Assembly (NCBI RefSeq): GCF_000282975.1
Contig: NZ_ALJC01000015.1
Span: 1 to 63,752, forward strand
Length of the DNA: 63,752 nt
DNA from: Pseudomonas psychrophila HA-4
GTDB lineage: Bacteria; Pseudomonadota; Gammaproteobacteria; Pseudomonadales; Pseudomonadaceae
Direction: 5' to 3'
A program made the translations under genes and the position numbers. The notes under the pieces were generated by a model. The model searched no databases and was not told where the DNA came from. It saw nothing but the letters and a program-made list of their open reading frames with translations. Below, piece after piece: positions 27,225 to 35,560 of this stretch. The first letter of the stretch is position 1. Every line of letters starts with the position of its first letter.

Positions 27225-27334
27225 GGGGTGAATCACTCCTTTATACAAAGACGGCATTATTCGCTTGATAACCTTATTAGGCCAACCCTGCGCTAAGCCT
27301 TTGTCGTGCATAAGAAAATTATTTTAAAAAGTGC

Positions 27335-27363
27335 TTGCCAGACTATAGGTCGCTCCGTAGAAT
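27335..27363 (+). promoter_or_regulatory. tRNA promoter
   Basis: TTGCCA (27335-27340), a 17-base spacer and TAGAAT (27358-27363), followed by a GCGCGCC discriminator. This is a sigma70 promoter with the GC-rich discriminator typical of stringently controlled stable RNA genes. It drives the first Val/Asp pair. Confidence 0.8.
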
Positions 27364-27385
27364 GCGCGCCACACCGAGAGTGAAA

Positions 27386-27461
27386 GGGTGATTAGCTCAG
27401 CTGGGAGAGCATCTGCCTTACAAGCAGAGGGTCGGCGGTTCGATCCCGTCATCACCCACCA
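27386..27461 (+). tRNA. tRNA-Val (TAC)
   Basis: A 76-base cloverleaf with encoded CCA. Acceptor arms GGGTGAT/ATCACCC; anticodon stem TCTGC/GCAGA around loop CTTACAA, anticodon TAC. T-arm GGTTCGATCCC. First of two identical copies. Confidence 0.97.
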
Positions 27462-27480
27462 TTCGCTTACAGTGTTACGC

Positions 27481-27557
27481 GCAGCGGTAGTTCAGTCGGT
27501 TAGAATACCGGCCTGTCACGCCGGGGGTCGCGGGTTCGAGTCCCGTCCGCTGCGCCA
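27481..27557 (+). tRNA. tRNA-Asp (GTC)
   Basis: A 77-base cloverleaf with encoded CCA. Acceptor arms GCAGCGG/CCGCTGC; anticodon loop CTGTCAC, anticodon GTC. It lies 19 bases after tRNA-Val, probably on one transcript. Confidence 0.97.
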
Positions 27558-27598
27558 TATTTTTACCACAAGCCCCTTGAACGTTTGTGGTTAGGGGA

Positions 27599-27624
27599 AG
27601 CCCGCTGAATGCGGGCTTTTTCTT
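27599..27624 (+). terminator. terminator of first tRNA pair
   Basis: AGCCCGC, 5-base loop, GCGGGCT, then TTTTTCTT. A standard intrinsic terminator about 40 bases after tRNA-Asp. Confidence 0.85.
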
Positions 27625-27776
27625 GAAAGGCTTCGGTTCTACAGTTCGCTGTTGAATCAAAGATGCAGGGCGTTGGAAATGGTGGTTTTTAAACAGTTTT
27701 TAAAAAACTTGAATAAAAACAACCACTTACACAAAAAGTGTGAGAGAATGCGCCCCGCAACGAGAGTGAAGTGAAA

Positions 27777-27852
27777 GGGTGATTAGCTCAGCTGGGAGAG
27801 CATCTGCCTTACAAGCAGAGGGTCGGCGGTTCGATCCCGTCATCACCCACCA
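27777..27852 (+). tRNA. tRNA-Val (TAC), second copy
   Basis: Identical to 27386-27461 over the full 76 bases, including the CCA end. Part of a direct repeat offset by 391 bases. The upstream -10-like GAGAAT (27744-27749) suggests a promoter of its own, with a weak -35. Confidence 0.97.
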
Positions 27853-27871
27853 TTCGCTTACAGTGTTACGC

Positions 27872-27948
27872 GCAGCGGTAGTTCAGTCGGTTAGAATACC
27901 GGCCTGTCACGCCGGGGGTCGCGGGTTCGAGTCCCGTCCGCTGCGCCA
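27872..27948 (+). tRNA. tRNA-Asp (GTC), second copy
   Basis: Identical to 27481-27557. The 19-base spacer after tRNA-Val is also identical to that in the first pair. Confidence 0.97.
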
Positions 27949-27986
27949 TATTTGAGTCATAAGCCCCTTGAACGCTTGTGACACGC

Positions 27987-28016
27987 AAAAAAGCCTGCCT
28001 AGTGCAGGCTTTTTTG
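27987..28016 (+). terminator. terminator of second tRNA pair
   Basis: An A-run, GCCTGC/GCAGGC stem with a 5-base loop, then a T-run. A- and T-runs on both sides could also serve the opposite strand. Confidence 0.85.
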
Positions 28017-28039
28017 TGCGCGCGTTTTTTGTATGTGGC

Positions 28040-28068
28040 TGTAGGAGCAGTCGGTCGACGCTCCTACA
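28040..28068. repeat. short REP-like hairpin
   Basis: TGTAGGAGC and GCTCCTACA flank an 11-base centre containing GGTCGAC. It lies at the 3' end of the TonB receptor gene. Similar halves occur at 34494. Confidence 0.7.
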
Positions 28069-28087
28069 CATTTGCTGCGTAGGCGGC

Positions 28088-30505
28088 TTAAAAGTCCCAG
28101 CGCGTGCTGACCATGACGTTGCGCGGATCACCGTAGTACGACGTGTTGTAGAACCCGATGTTGGTGTAATACGACTTGTCGAATACGTTGTTGAGGTTGA
28201 CCGTGCCCGACAGGTTTTTCGTGAACTGATAGCGCGCCATCAGGTCTACCAGCCAATACGGGTCTTGGGAGAACTTCTCCACGGTGCCGCCCTTGTTCCA
28301 GTTGGTCAGCATCTGCCAGCCCGTGCCCTGCCAGCGCACGCCACCACCGAGGGTGAGTTTGTCCAGTGGCCCGGTCAACTTGTAGCTCGTGTATAGGTTG
28401 ATCTGGTCTTCGGGTTCCCAGGTCGAGACCTTTTTGCCGCCCTGTTCGCGGCTGACCTTGTGCGTGTAGCCTGCTTGCAACTGCCAGCCGGGCAGCAGTT
28501 CGCCAGAGATTTCTGCTTCGTAACCTTTAGTCGTGGCCTTGATGCCCTTGTAGGCATATTCGATGTCCGGGTTGGTCGGGTTCGCGTTGTAGGCGGTGTC
28601 GTCTTCGGGGCGGTTGTCCTGATGGACTTCGAAATACGCCAGGCTTGAATTCAGCCGCCCGTCAAAGAACTCGCCTTTCAAACCCAGTTCATAGTTGGTG
28701 CCTTCATCGGGCTCAAGCATTTTGTTGTCGCGGTTGCGGTAGTACGACTGCGGCAGAAAAATCTCTGTGTAGCTGGCGTAGGCCGAGATGTTTTCGTTGA
28801 TGTCGTAGATGATCCCGGCATAAGGCAAGACCTTGCCGGTGTCTTTGGCCTGGCTGGTGCCGGTCAATGTGTAGTCGGCCACGCGGGTGCCGAGCATCAG
28901 TGTCAGGTCATCGGTCAGGCTAAAACGCCCGGTGATGTAAGTGCCCGTCTGGCGTGTGGTCTCGTCGTTTCTTGACGTCACGTTGTTCCAGTCAGGCTCA
29001 AGGGCATCGCCTTTCCAGTGGTAGTAGTCGTAGTTGCTTTTAACCATGATTGCGTTGGTGTAGTCGTTGCCGGTCCAGTGTGAGCGCGACACCGAGCCGC
29101 CCACCACCAACTCATGTTCACGGCCCAAAAACTCGAATGGGCCGGTGGCATACAGATCGCCGCTGTCACTGACGTATTCGCCAGTGTATTTACGCGCTAG
29201 CAATCTTGCCTCGCCGGTCTCTACGTTCGGAAAAAGCAGTGCGCCGAGCGGGGCGTTGTAGCCATTGATTTGGTGGTTGTACTGGGCTTTGGCGACCCAG
29301 CCGTTATCAAAACTGTGTTCCAGAGTGGCGAAAGCGGTGCGGGTGTATTGCTTCCAACTGCTCCACTTGGCGCCGTTATTAAATGAGCGCGGGGTGCTAA
29401 TGCGCTCGCCCGCCGAGTTGAACAGTGAAGCGCTGCCAGACCAACTGGAACCTTTGGGGTTGTTGTCCTGGTAATCGGCACCAAGGGTCAGCAGGGTGTC
29501 CGGGTCCAGGTCGATTTCTAAAATCCCGTAGTACACCTCGCTGTCGCGCGTGTAGTGATCCATAAACGAGTGCTTGTCTTGATAGGCCGCAACCGCCCGG
29601 CCGCGCACATTGCCGCTCTCGGTCAATGGCCCGCTGACATCGATTTCGGAGCGGTAGTTATCCCACGATCCTGCACCCACATCGACGTGGGCCTTGAACT
29701 CGCTGGTGGGCTTTTTGCGCACCATGTTGATCGTGCCGCCTGGGCCACCTGCGCCAGTGAGCAAGCCGGTTGCCCCCTTAAGAATCTCAACCCGGTCGTA
29801 AATCGCAGTGTCGGTGAGGGTGTGCCCGGCGGAGTATTGCGGGTCTTGCAGGATCGGGATGCCGTCGTACTGGAAGTTCTTGATCGCAAAGCCGCGTGAA
29901 TAATAGCTGGTGCGGTCGCTGTCATAGGTGGCCACGGTGATGCCGGGGGTGTGGCGCATCACGTCATCAATCGAGGTGAGGCCAAAGTCATCCATTGCTT
30001 GGCGCGTGACAACCGAAATCGACTGCGGCGTTTCACGCGGTGTCAGTACCATGCGCGTTGCGGTGGCGATGCTGCCGGGCGTGTAGGAGCCTGAGCCTTC
30101 AGTGATGGTGCCCAATTGGTTGGCGCTGACCTGGGTAGCGCCCAACTCCAGTGCGTCGCCGCTGGGCATGGCGTCAAGCATGTAGCCGTTGGCGCTTTTG
30201 ACCACGGTAAAACCGCTGCCGCGCAGCAGGGTTTCGAACCCGCTTTGTTCGTTATAGACCCCATGCAGACCGGGTGTGGTTAAGCCGTCCAGGTTGTGCG
30301 ATTGAAAAATAATGGCCACGCCTGCCTGCTGTGCAAAGCGATTTAAGGCGCTGCTCAGCGGCCCAGCAGGAATGTCGTAGGTCTGCACGGACGTCTGCGC
30401 CTGTGCGATAGAGGTGCCTAGCACGCCTGCCGCTGAGGCCACAATCAAGTGAATGGCCAGGGTTAACGGCTTAAGACGCCCGCGTTGGTTGGAAGAGGTC
30501 AGCAT
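28088..30505 (-). CDS. TonB-dependent siderophore receptor with signalling domain
   Basis: This 805-residue outer membrane receptor has a signal peptide ending near SIAQA. A secretin/TonB N-terminal (STN) signalling domain follows (about residues 40-110, QTYDIPAGPLSSALNRF). Then come a plug (about 125-270, ETPQSISVVTRQAMDD and LKGATGLLTGAGGPGGTINM) and a 22-strand barrel ending in WDF. It belongs to the FpvA/FhuE type of ferric-siderophore receptors. The STN domain and the fecR and fecI genes upstream indicate that ligand binding induces its own expression. No siderophore synthesis genes are nearby; the ligand is unknown. Confidence 0.94.
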   Translation of the reverse strand: MLTSSNQRGRLKPLTLAIHLIVASAAGVLGTSIAQAQTSVQTYDIPAGPLSSALNRFAQQAGVAIIFQSHNLDGLTTPGLHGVYNEQSGFETLLRGSGFTVVKSANGYMLDAMPSGDALELGATQVSANQLGTITEGSGSYTPGSIATATRMVLTPRETPQSISVVTRQAMDDFGLTSIDDVMRHTPGITVATYDSDRTSYYSRGFAIKNFQYDGIPILQDPQYSAGHTLTDTAIYDRVEILKGATGLLTGAGGPGGTINMVRKKPTSEFKAHVDVGAGSWDNYRSEIDVSGPLTESGNVRGRAVAAYQDKHSFMDHYTRDSEVYYGILEIDLDPDTLLTLGADYQDNNPKGSSWSGSASLFNSAGERISTPRSFNNGAKWSSWKQYTRTAFATLEHSFDNGWVAKAQYNHQINGYNAPLGALLFPNVETGEARLLARKYTGEYVSDSGDLYATGPFEFLGREHELVVGGSVSRSHWTGNDYTNAIMVKSNYDYYHWKGDALEPDWNNVTSRNDETTRQTGTYITGRFSLTDDLTLMLGTRVADYTLTGTSQAKDTGKVLPYAGIIYDINENISAYASYTEIFLPQSYYRNRDNKMLEPDEGTNYELGLKGEFFDGRLNSSLAYFEVHQDNRPEDDTAYNANPTNPDIEYAYKGIKATTKGYEAEISGELLPGWQLQAGYTHKVSREQGGKKVSTWEPEDQINLYTSYKLTGPLDKLTLGGGVRWQGTGWQMLTNWNKGGTVEKFSQDPYWLVDLMARYQFTKNLSGTVNLNNVFDKSYYTNIGFYNTSYYGDPRNVMVSTRWDF

Positions 30506-30572
30506 GGAGAACGCAATCCTTTATGGGTCTGTATACCTTCCTTGACGGGCGACTCGAAAAAAGCGGAACGAA

Positions 30573-30587
30573 TGCGAATTATTATTT
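30573..30587. promoter_or_regulatory. Fur-box-like site before the receptor gene
   Basis: TGCGAATTATTATTT matches the 7-1-7 Fur pattern TGATAAT-N-ATTATCA imperfectly. It lies about 70 bases before the receptor start and overlaps the fecR stop codon. By-eye match only. Confidence 0.4.
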
Positions 30588-31568
30588 TTTAGAAACTGGC
30601 GCCTGACTGATCACAATCAGCCACGGCGTGTAGGTCTTGAGGGTTAGCGGCAGGGTTTGTGCGATCAACTGCAAGGCCCGATCGGTGTCGTCCAGCGGCA
30701 AGACGGCAGAAACGCGCAAGCCGTCTAAGGCTTCGCGATCAAACTGGATGAGGCCGCGACGATGGCGCGAAATTTCATCGAGAACCTGCGTCAACGGCTG
30801 GTTTTCGACCACCAGTTGATGACGACGCCAGGCATCATCGATGCTGGCGGGATCGAGGCTGCCTGCCAGTTTGACGGTGTCGCGGCTGATCAGCGCGCGC
30901 GAGCCGGCGTCGACTTCTAGGGTGTGCTGTTCGTTGGCGCTTTGCGCCGCCACACGCGACTGCAACATGCTCAGCACCGTGGTGTCTGCCTGGCGTTTGA
31001 CCACAAATCGGGTGCCCAAGGCGCGCATGCGGCCTTGTTCGGTCTGCACGACAAACGGGCGAGCACTGTCATGCGCGACTTCGACCAATACTTCGCCTTG
31101 GAGCAATTCGATCCGGCGTTCTGTGCTGTTGAAATGTACATTGACGGCGCTGGTGCCGCTGAGGGTGAGGGTGGAATTATCGGCCAGATGCAGGGTCTTC
31201 CAGTCGTTGGGCCCGGTGCTGATGTCGGCCAGCCAGCGTTCTGGGTAATGGCTTTTAAACGTCAGGGTGAGGGTCAAAGACAGGCAGCCGACAATCAGCA
31301 GTGCGCGCACGACTGGTTTGCGTTGCGTGGCTGTTTTGCGCTCCTTAAAGGCTGCATTCAGTGCTGCCTTTGCCGGGGCTGACTGCTCGCGCAACGATTG
31401 CAGGCGGCTGATTGCGTCTTGCATACGCAGCGCGGCCGCTGTGTGTTGCGGACTGTGTTGTTTCCAGCGCTCGAACTCAAGGCGCGTTGCGTCGCTGAAG
31501 CCCTCTTCGTGCAGGCGCAGCATCCATTCGGCGGCTTGTTCGTCTATGGTCTGGCGTGTAGCTGGCAT
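30582..31568 (-). CDS. fecR: FecR family anti-sigma regulator
   Basis: This 328-residue inner membrane regulator links the receptor to the sigma factor. An N-terminal DUF4880 region (QTIDEQAAEWMLRLHEEGFS) binds sigma. A single membrane helix follows near residue 90 (ALLIVGCLSLTLTLTF). The periplasmic FecR domain (RIELLQGEVLVEVAHD, ALGTRFVVKR) comes next, and the end is an STN-like domain (QPLTQVLDEISRHRRGLIQF). Its ATG overlaps the fecI stop (TGATG), so the two are translationally coupled. Confidence 0.92.
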   Translation of the reverse strand: MPATRQTIDEQAAEWMLRLHEEGFSDATRLEFERWKQHSPQHTAAALRMQDAISRLQSLREQSAPAKAALNAAFKERKTATQRKPVVRALLIVGCLSLTLTLTFKSHYPERWLADISTGPNDWKTLHLADNSTLTLSGTSAVNVHFNSTERRIELLQGEVLVEVAHDSARPFVVQTEQGRMRALGTRFVVKRQADTTVLSMLQSRVAAQSANEQHTLEVDAGSRALISRDTVKLAGSLDPASIDDAWRRHQLVVENQPLTQVLDEISRHRRGLIQFDREALDGLRVSAVLPLDDTDRALQLIAQTLPLTLKTYTPWLIVISQAPVSKK

Positions 31569-32086
31569 CAGGTGTCCAGGCTATGGCTGCAATGAAGCAA
31601 GGCTTGAATCAGGTACTTGCGCACCGTGCGATCAGACAAGCCTAGCTGACGGGCGATTTCGCTCTGCGTCAGGCCATCTAGGTAATACAGCACGAAGGCT
31701 TGTCGAACGTTGTCGTGCATGCCTTCGAGCATAAACGCGATGTGCTCCAGAGCTTCCAAGGTGGTGAGGATCTGCTCGGGTGATTGAAAACCTTCGAGCG
31801 CTTCTGTGGTCAGGGCCAACTCGTGCAGGTAGGCGTTTTCGATTTGCTTGCGACGTACCTGGTCGATGATCAGCCGACGGGCGGTGGTGCTGAGAAACGC
31901 TCGTGGTTCGCGCAACGTTGCAACGGACTCGCGGGCATTCAGGATTCGGGTGAAGGTGTCTTGGGCCAAGTCGGCAGCATTGTGCGCGCAGCCGAGTTTT
32001 CTGCGCAGCCAGCCGAACAGCCAACTGTGATGCTCGCAGTACAGGTCAGAAATCGCGGTCTGGAACGGAGGCTCACCCGAAGACAT
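31568..32086 (-). CDS. fecI: ECF sigma factor, FecI type
   Basis: This 172-residue iron-starvation sigma factor has region 2 (LYCEHHSWLFGWLRRKLG, NAADLAQDTFTRIL, PRAFLSTTARRLIIDQVRRK). Region 4 contains VRQAFVLYYLDGLTQSEIA and GLSDRTVRKYLIQALLHC. It should transcribe the receptor gene after release by FecR. A Fur-box-like site lies 20-35 bases upstream of its start, so its own expression is probably repressed by iron. Confidence 0.93.
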   Translation of the reverse strand: MSSGEPPFQTAISDLYCEHHSWLFGWLRRKLGCAHNAADLAQDTFTRILNARESVATLREPRAFLSTTARRLIIDQVRRKQIENAYLHELALTTEALEGFQSPEQILTTLEALEHIAFMLEGMHDNVRQAFVLYYLDGLTQSEIARQLGLSDRTVRKYLIQALLHCSHSLDT

Positions 32087-32106
32087 AAGACAGGCTCAAA
32101 CGTTAT

Positions 32107-32121
32107 TGAGAATTATTGCTA
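32107..32121. promoter_or_regulatory. Fur-box-like site upstream of fecI
   Basis: TGAGAATTATTGCTA fits the 7-1-7 Fur inverted repeat at most conserved positions. It is placed 21-35 bases upstream of the fecI start, in the expected promoter position. Confidence 0.6.
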
Positions 32122-32160
32122 ATTCTGTACGCAAGTCCGGGGTAAACGCAAGATGGGTAT

Positions 32161-32266
32161 TTTCTGCAGCCGCTGCCGCAGGCTGCGATCGAGTCCGAAG
32201 GGCTAGCGCCTTCAAAGGCGAAGCCCCTGCGGGCCTTATCGCAGCCTGCGGCAGCGGCTACAGAAA
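32161..32266. repeat. long near-perfect inverted repeat
   Basis: Arms at 32161-32189 and 32238-32266 are reverse complements over 29 bases with one mismatch. They contain AGCCGCTGCCGCAGGCTGCG. A second palindrome around GGGCTAGCGCC lies inside. It sits between fecI and cysH. Confidence 0.88.
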
Positions 32267-32273
32267 TGTTGAT

Positions 32274-33008
32274 TTAATGTTTGGCGATCAGGTTGCCGGC
32301 ATGCAGCCCGCATTCTTTTTGCGTGGCTTCTTCCCACCACCAGCGGCCTTCGCGCTCGTGTTGGTTAGGCAGCACCGGGCGGGTGCAGGGCTCGCAGCCG
32401 ATGCTGATAAAACCGCGCTCATGCAGGCTGTTGTACGGCAGTTCCAGCATGCGGATGTAACCCCAGACTTCCTCACTGGTCATTTGCGCCAGCGGGTTGA
32501 ACTTGTACAGCGGTCGCTCTGGCGTCGAGAACGCGCCGTCGATTTCCAGTGCTGCTACCTGGCTGCGCGTCCCAGGGCTTTGGTCGCGGCGCTGGCCGGT
32601 CGCCCATGCTCGTACAGTCGACAACTTGCGGCGCAGAGGCTCGATTTTACGCACGCCGCAGCACTCGCCGTGGCCGTCTTTGTAAAAGCTGAACAAGCCT
32701 TTTTCTTTTACAAACGGTTCAAGTTTGCTTTGGTCCGGCGAGATCAGTTCGATTTGGATCTTGTAGTGATCGCGTACTTGCTCAATAAAACGGTAGGTCT
32801 CGGGGTGCAGGCGTCCGGTGTCTAGGCTGAACACTTTGACGTTTTTGTTGAGTTTCCAGGCCATGTCCACCAGCACCACATCTTCGGCGCCGCTGAACGA
32901 GATCCAGAGTTCGTCGCCAAAATGTTCAAGGGCGAGTTTGAGAATGTCTTGCGGTGACTTGTTGGCGTATGTCGCGGCGGTTTCGGCGACGTCGAACGGA
33001 TGGCTCAT
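32274..33008 (-). CDS. cysH: phosphoadenylyl-/adenylyl-sulfate reductase
   Basis: CysH reduces activated sulfate to sulfite in cysteine synthesis. The 244-residue protein has the PP-loop [18 protein letters not shown] and substrate motif [16 protein letters not shown]. Cysteine pairs in [12 protein letters not shown] and [10 protein letters not shown] bind a [4Fe-4S] cluster. That cluster marks the APS-reductase branch, the usual type in pseudomonads. The C-terminal Cys in [10 protein letters not shown] is the catalytic thiol. It stands between REP elements and pabB. Confidence 0.95.
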   Translation of the reverse strand: MSHPFDVAETAATYANKSPQDILKLALEHFGDELWISFSGAEDVVLVDMAWKLNKNVKVFSLDTGRLHPETYRFIEQVRDHYKIQIELISPDQSKLEPFVKEKGLFSFYKDGHGECCGVRKIEPLRRKLSTVRAWATGQRRDQSPGTRSQVAALEIDGAFSTPERPLYKFNPLAQMTSEEVWGYIRMLELPYNSLHERGFISIGCEPCTRPVLPNQHEREGRWWWEEATQKECGLHAGNLIAKH

Positions 33009-33077
33009 CAGGCGGCTTCCTACAGTAAATGGCGCTTGGCGCTCTCTAGTGGGGCGGATGGTAGCAAAAACCGCGCG

Positions 33078-34421
33078 CTACAGGGTTTGCAGCGTATCGA
33101 GCAACACCTTCACTTTGGTGATGGATTCCTGATATTCATCCTGCCAGTCGGAGTCGGCCACGATCCCGCCGCCGCCCCAGCAATTCACCCGCCCGTCTTT
33201 GATCAGCAGGCTGCGAATGGCGATTGAGCTGTCCATTTCTCCGCGTACATCCAGGTACAACAACGAGCCGCAGTAAATGCTGCGGCGCGTCGGTTCCAAT
33301 TCATCAATGATTTGCATCGCCCGGATTTTCGGCGCGCCGGTGATCGAACCACCGGGAAAACTATCGCCGATCAGGTCCAGCGCGTCTTTGCCGTCGGCCA
33401 GTTCGCCGATGACGCTGCTCACTAAGTGGTGAACGTTGGGGTAGCTTTCGAGGGTGATCAACTGCGGCACACTCACCGAGCCCGTGCGGCAGGTGCGCCC
33501 CAAGTCATTGCGCAATAAATCGACGATCATCAAATTTTCGGCACGATCCTTAGCGCTGGCCAGCAATTGGGCGGCGTTCGCCGCATCTTCGGCGCTGTCT
33601 TTGCCGCGTGGGCGAGTGCCTTTGATCGGGCGGGTTTCGACCTGATTGTTGCTGACGTGCACAAAGCGCTCAGGGGACAGGCTTAAAATTGCCGTGTCTT
33701 CGGGCAGGCTGATAAACCCTGAGAACGGCGTCGGGCAAGCGGCCCGCAGCGCGCAATAGGCGGTCCAGGGGTCGCCTTCGCACGGGGCGCTGAAACGCTG
33801 GGTGTAGTTGACCTGATAACAATCGCCCGCTTGGATGTAGTGCTGAATTTTTTGCAGCGCGTGTTGGTAGTACTCGGCGCTGATATCGGGCTGCATCGGG
33901 TGTTTTAGCGAGAACGCGCGGGTTTTTGGCGACACCGGTTGGGTGAACAGTTCAATCAGCCGCTCGCGCTCCGTGTCCGCCAGACGTGGGTGAAACACCA
34001 ATTGGCTGGTCGCCGCGTGATGGTCACTGACCAGTGCCCAGGCATACAGGCCGAGCCGTGCATCCGGTAATTGCAGGTCATTGAGTGATTGTGCAGGCAG
34101 GTGTTCGAGTTGGCGGCCGAAGTCGTAGCTCAGATAGCCGATGAGTCCGCCGACAAAAGGCAGCTCGTAAGGTATGGGCAGTTCGGCATTGCCCAGTTGT
34201 TTTAAAGCACCGCGCAGGCGCTGCAAAAAAACATGCCCTGACTCTTCTGGCTGCACTGCGAACGCCTCGATGGGCCACGCGCTCATCAGGTCATAACGTC
34301 CGCGATCTGCGATGGGGCGGCCGCTGTCCAGCAGTACGGCACCAGGCGCATGGCGAATCGCTGCAAAGTAGTGGGCAGGGTCGGGATGGTAAGGCAGGGG
34401 ATGTACAGAGCAGGTCAACAT
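33078..34421 (-). CDS. pabB: aminodeoxychorismate synthase component I
   Basis: PabB converts chorismate and ammonia to 4-amino-4-deoxychorismate for folate synthesis. The 447-residue protein has FVGGLIGYLSYDFGR near residue 90. The chorismate-binding domain contains QAGDCYQVNYTQRF (PIKGT-type lysine later in ETRPIKGTRPRG), ENLMIVDLLRNDLGR, and FPGGSITGAPKIRAMQIIDE. The lysine in PIKGT distinguishes PabB from TrpE. I use ATG 34421 over a TTG six codons upstream that lacks a ribosome site. Confidence 0.93.
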   Translation of the reverse strand: MLTCSVHPLPYHPDPAHYFAAIRHAPGAVLLDSGRPIADRGRYDLMSAWPIEAFAVQPEESGHVFLQRLRGALKQLGNAELPIPYELPFVGGLIGYLSYDFGRQLEHLPAQSLNDLQLPDARLGLYAWALVSDHHAATSQLVFHPRLADTERERLIELFTQPVSPKTRAFSLKHPMQPDISAEYYQHALQKIQHYIQAGDCYQVNYTQRFSAPCEGDPWTAYCALRAACPTPFSGFISLPEDTAILSLSPERFVHVSNNQVETRPIKGTRPRGKDSAEDAANAAQLLASAKDRAENLMIVDLLRNDLGRTCRTGSVSVPQLITLESYPNVHHLVSSVIGELADGKDALDLIGDSFPGGSITGAPKIRAMQIIDELEPTRRSIYCGSLLYLDVRGEMDSSIAIRSLLIKDGRVNCWGGGGIVADSDWQDEYQESITKVKVLLDTLQTL

Positions 34422-34493
34422 GCGAAGCCAATCAGCCAACGGAGCGGGGTGCTGATTGTAGTCCTGTGTAGGACGTCAAGGCTATGTGGCCGT

Positions 34494-34574
34494 TGTAGGA
34501 GCAGCCGGTCGACGCTCGCTTGCCTCGCGATCTTTTAAGGGGGTGAGAAGATCGCGAGGCAGTTGGCTCCTACA
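34494..34574. repeat. REP-like inverted pair
   Basis: TGTAGGAGC and GCTCCTACA outer arms, with an inner stem TGCCTCGCGATCTT/AAGATCGCGAGGCA. A well-formed REP doublet between pabB and the ATP-grasp gene. Confidence 0.85.
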
Positions 34575-34576
34575 CG

Positions 34577-35560
34577 TTATTCGCTCTGGTGAATATGCCC
34601 AAACAGCTCTTGGGCAAAGCGCACGCGTTCTTCTACGGTTTCTTGGATGCCTTTGGTCGCCAGCTCTTCCAGATGCGCTTCTACGGCATGCGTGCGCAAG
34701 GTCAGGCCGCAGTCGTTGGCGATCTGGATGTTCAGGCCGGGGCGGGCGTTGAGTTCCAGGATCAGCGGGCCTTGGTCCTGGTCGAGCACCATGTCGACGC
34801 CGATGTAGCCCAAGCCGCACAGTTCATAACAACCGGCTGCCAGCTTCATGAAGCCGTCCCAGTTGGGCAGTTGCACGCCGTCCACCGCATTGGTGGTATC
34901 CGGGTGTTTGCTGATGATGTTGTTCAGCCAAGTGCCGCGCAGGGTCAGGCCGGTTGCCAGGTCTACGCCCACGCCAATCGCGCCTTGGTGCAAGTTGGCT
35001 TTGCCGCCCGACTGGCGGGTCGGTAAACGCAACATGGCCATTACCGGGTAGCCCATCAGCACGATGATGCGAATATCCGGCACACCTTCGTAGCTGATGC
35101 TTTTGAAGATCTGGTCGGGTGTTACGCGGTATTCAATCAGTGCTCGGTCGCGGTGTCCGCCCAGCGAATAAAGGCCCGTGAGGATGCTGGAAATCTGATG
35201 CTCGATTTCTTCGTGGCTGATGATCTTGCCCGAAACCGTACGAAAACGATCTTCGAAACGGTCCGCGATCACCAAAATGCCATCGCCGCCCGCGCCTTGC
35301 GCAGGCTTGATCACGAAGTCGCTGCGCCCCCCGATGATTTCGTCGAGTTTTTCGATTTCTTTTTCGGTGGAGATAACGCCGTACATTTCCGGCACGTGAA
35401 TGCCGGCCTTGATCGCGCGTTCTTTGGTGATGATCTTGTCATCCACAATCGGGTACAGGCTGCGTTTGTTGTACTTGAGTACGTAGTCCGCATTGCGCCG
35501 ATTGATGCCCATGATGCCCCTGGCTTCCAGGGCCTTCCAGGTCTTCCAGAAGCCAAACAT
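34577..35560 (-). CDS. ATP-grasp, alpha-L-glutamate ligase-like protein
   Basis: This 327-residue cytosolic ATP-grasp enzyme of the RimK-like group has the grasp loop FVIKPAQGAGGDGILVI (about residues 103-119). The metal and ATP-binding end carries GVDMVLDQDQGPLILELNARPGL (E-x-N of ATP-grasp ligases; cited for positions about 255-277). It should join a carboxylate to an amine through an acyl phosphate. The substrate is unknown. The start overlaps the stop of the membrane gene upstream (TGATG), and the gene is the last of a three-gene operon. Confidence 0.85.
   Translation of the reverse strand: MFGFWKTWKALEARGIMGINRRNADYVLKYNKRSLYPIVDDKIITKERAIKAGIHVPEMYGVISTEKEIEKLDEIIGGRSDFVIKPAQGAGGDGILVIADRFEDRFRTVSGKIISHEEIEHQISSILTGLYSLGGHRDRALIEYRVTPDQIFKSISYEGVPDIRIIVLMGYPVMAMLRLPTRQSGGKANLHQGAIGVGVDLATGLTLRGTWLNNIISKHPDTTNAVDGVQLPNWDGFMKLAAGCYELCGLGYIGVDMVLDQDQGPLILELNARPGLNIQIANDCGLTLRTHAVEAHLEELATKGIQETVEERVRFAQELFGHIHQSE

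Larger units (their letters stand above)
27770..27953 (+). repeat. direct repeat of the tRNA-Val/Asp unit
   Basis: This 184-base segment is identical to 27379-27562. The repeat covers both tRNAs, their spacer and a few flanking bases. Downstream sequences are partly similar (AGCCCCTTGAACG in both) but the terminators differ, so the duplication is old and the tRNA part has been kept uniform. Confidence 0.9.
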
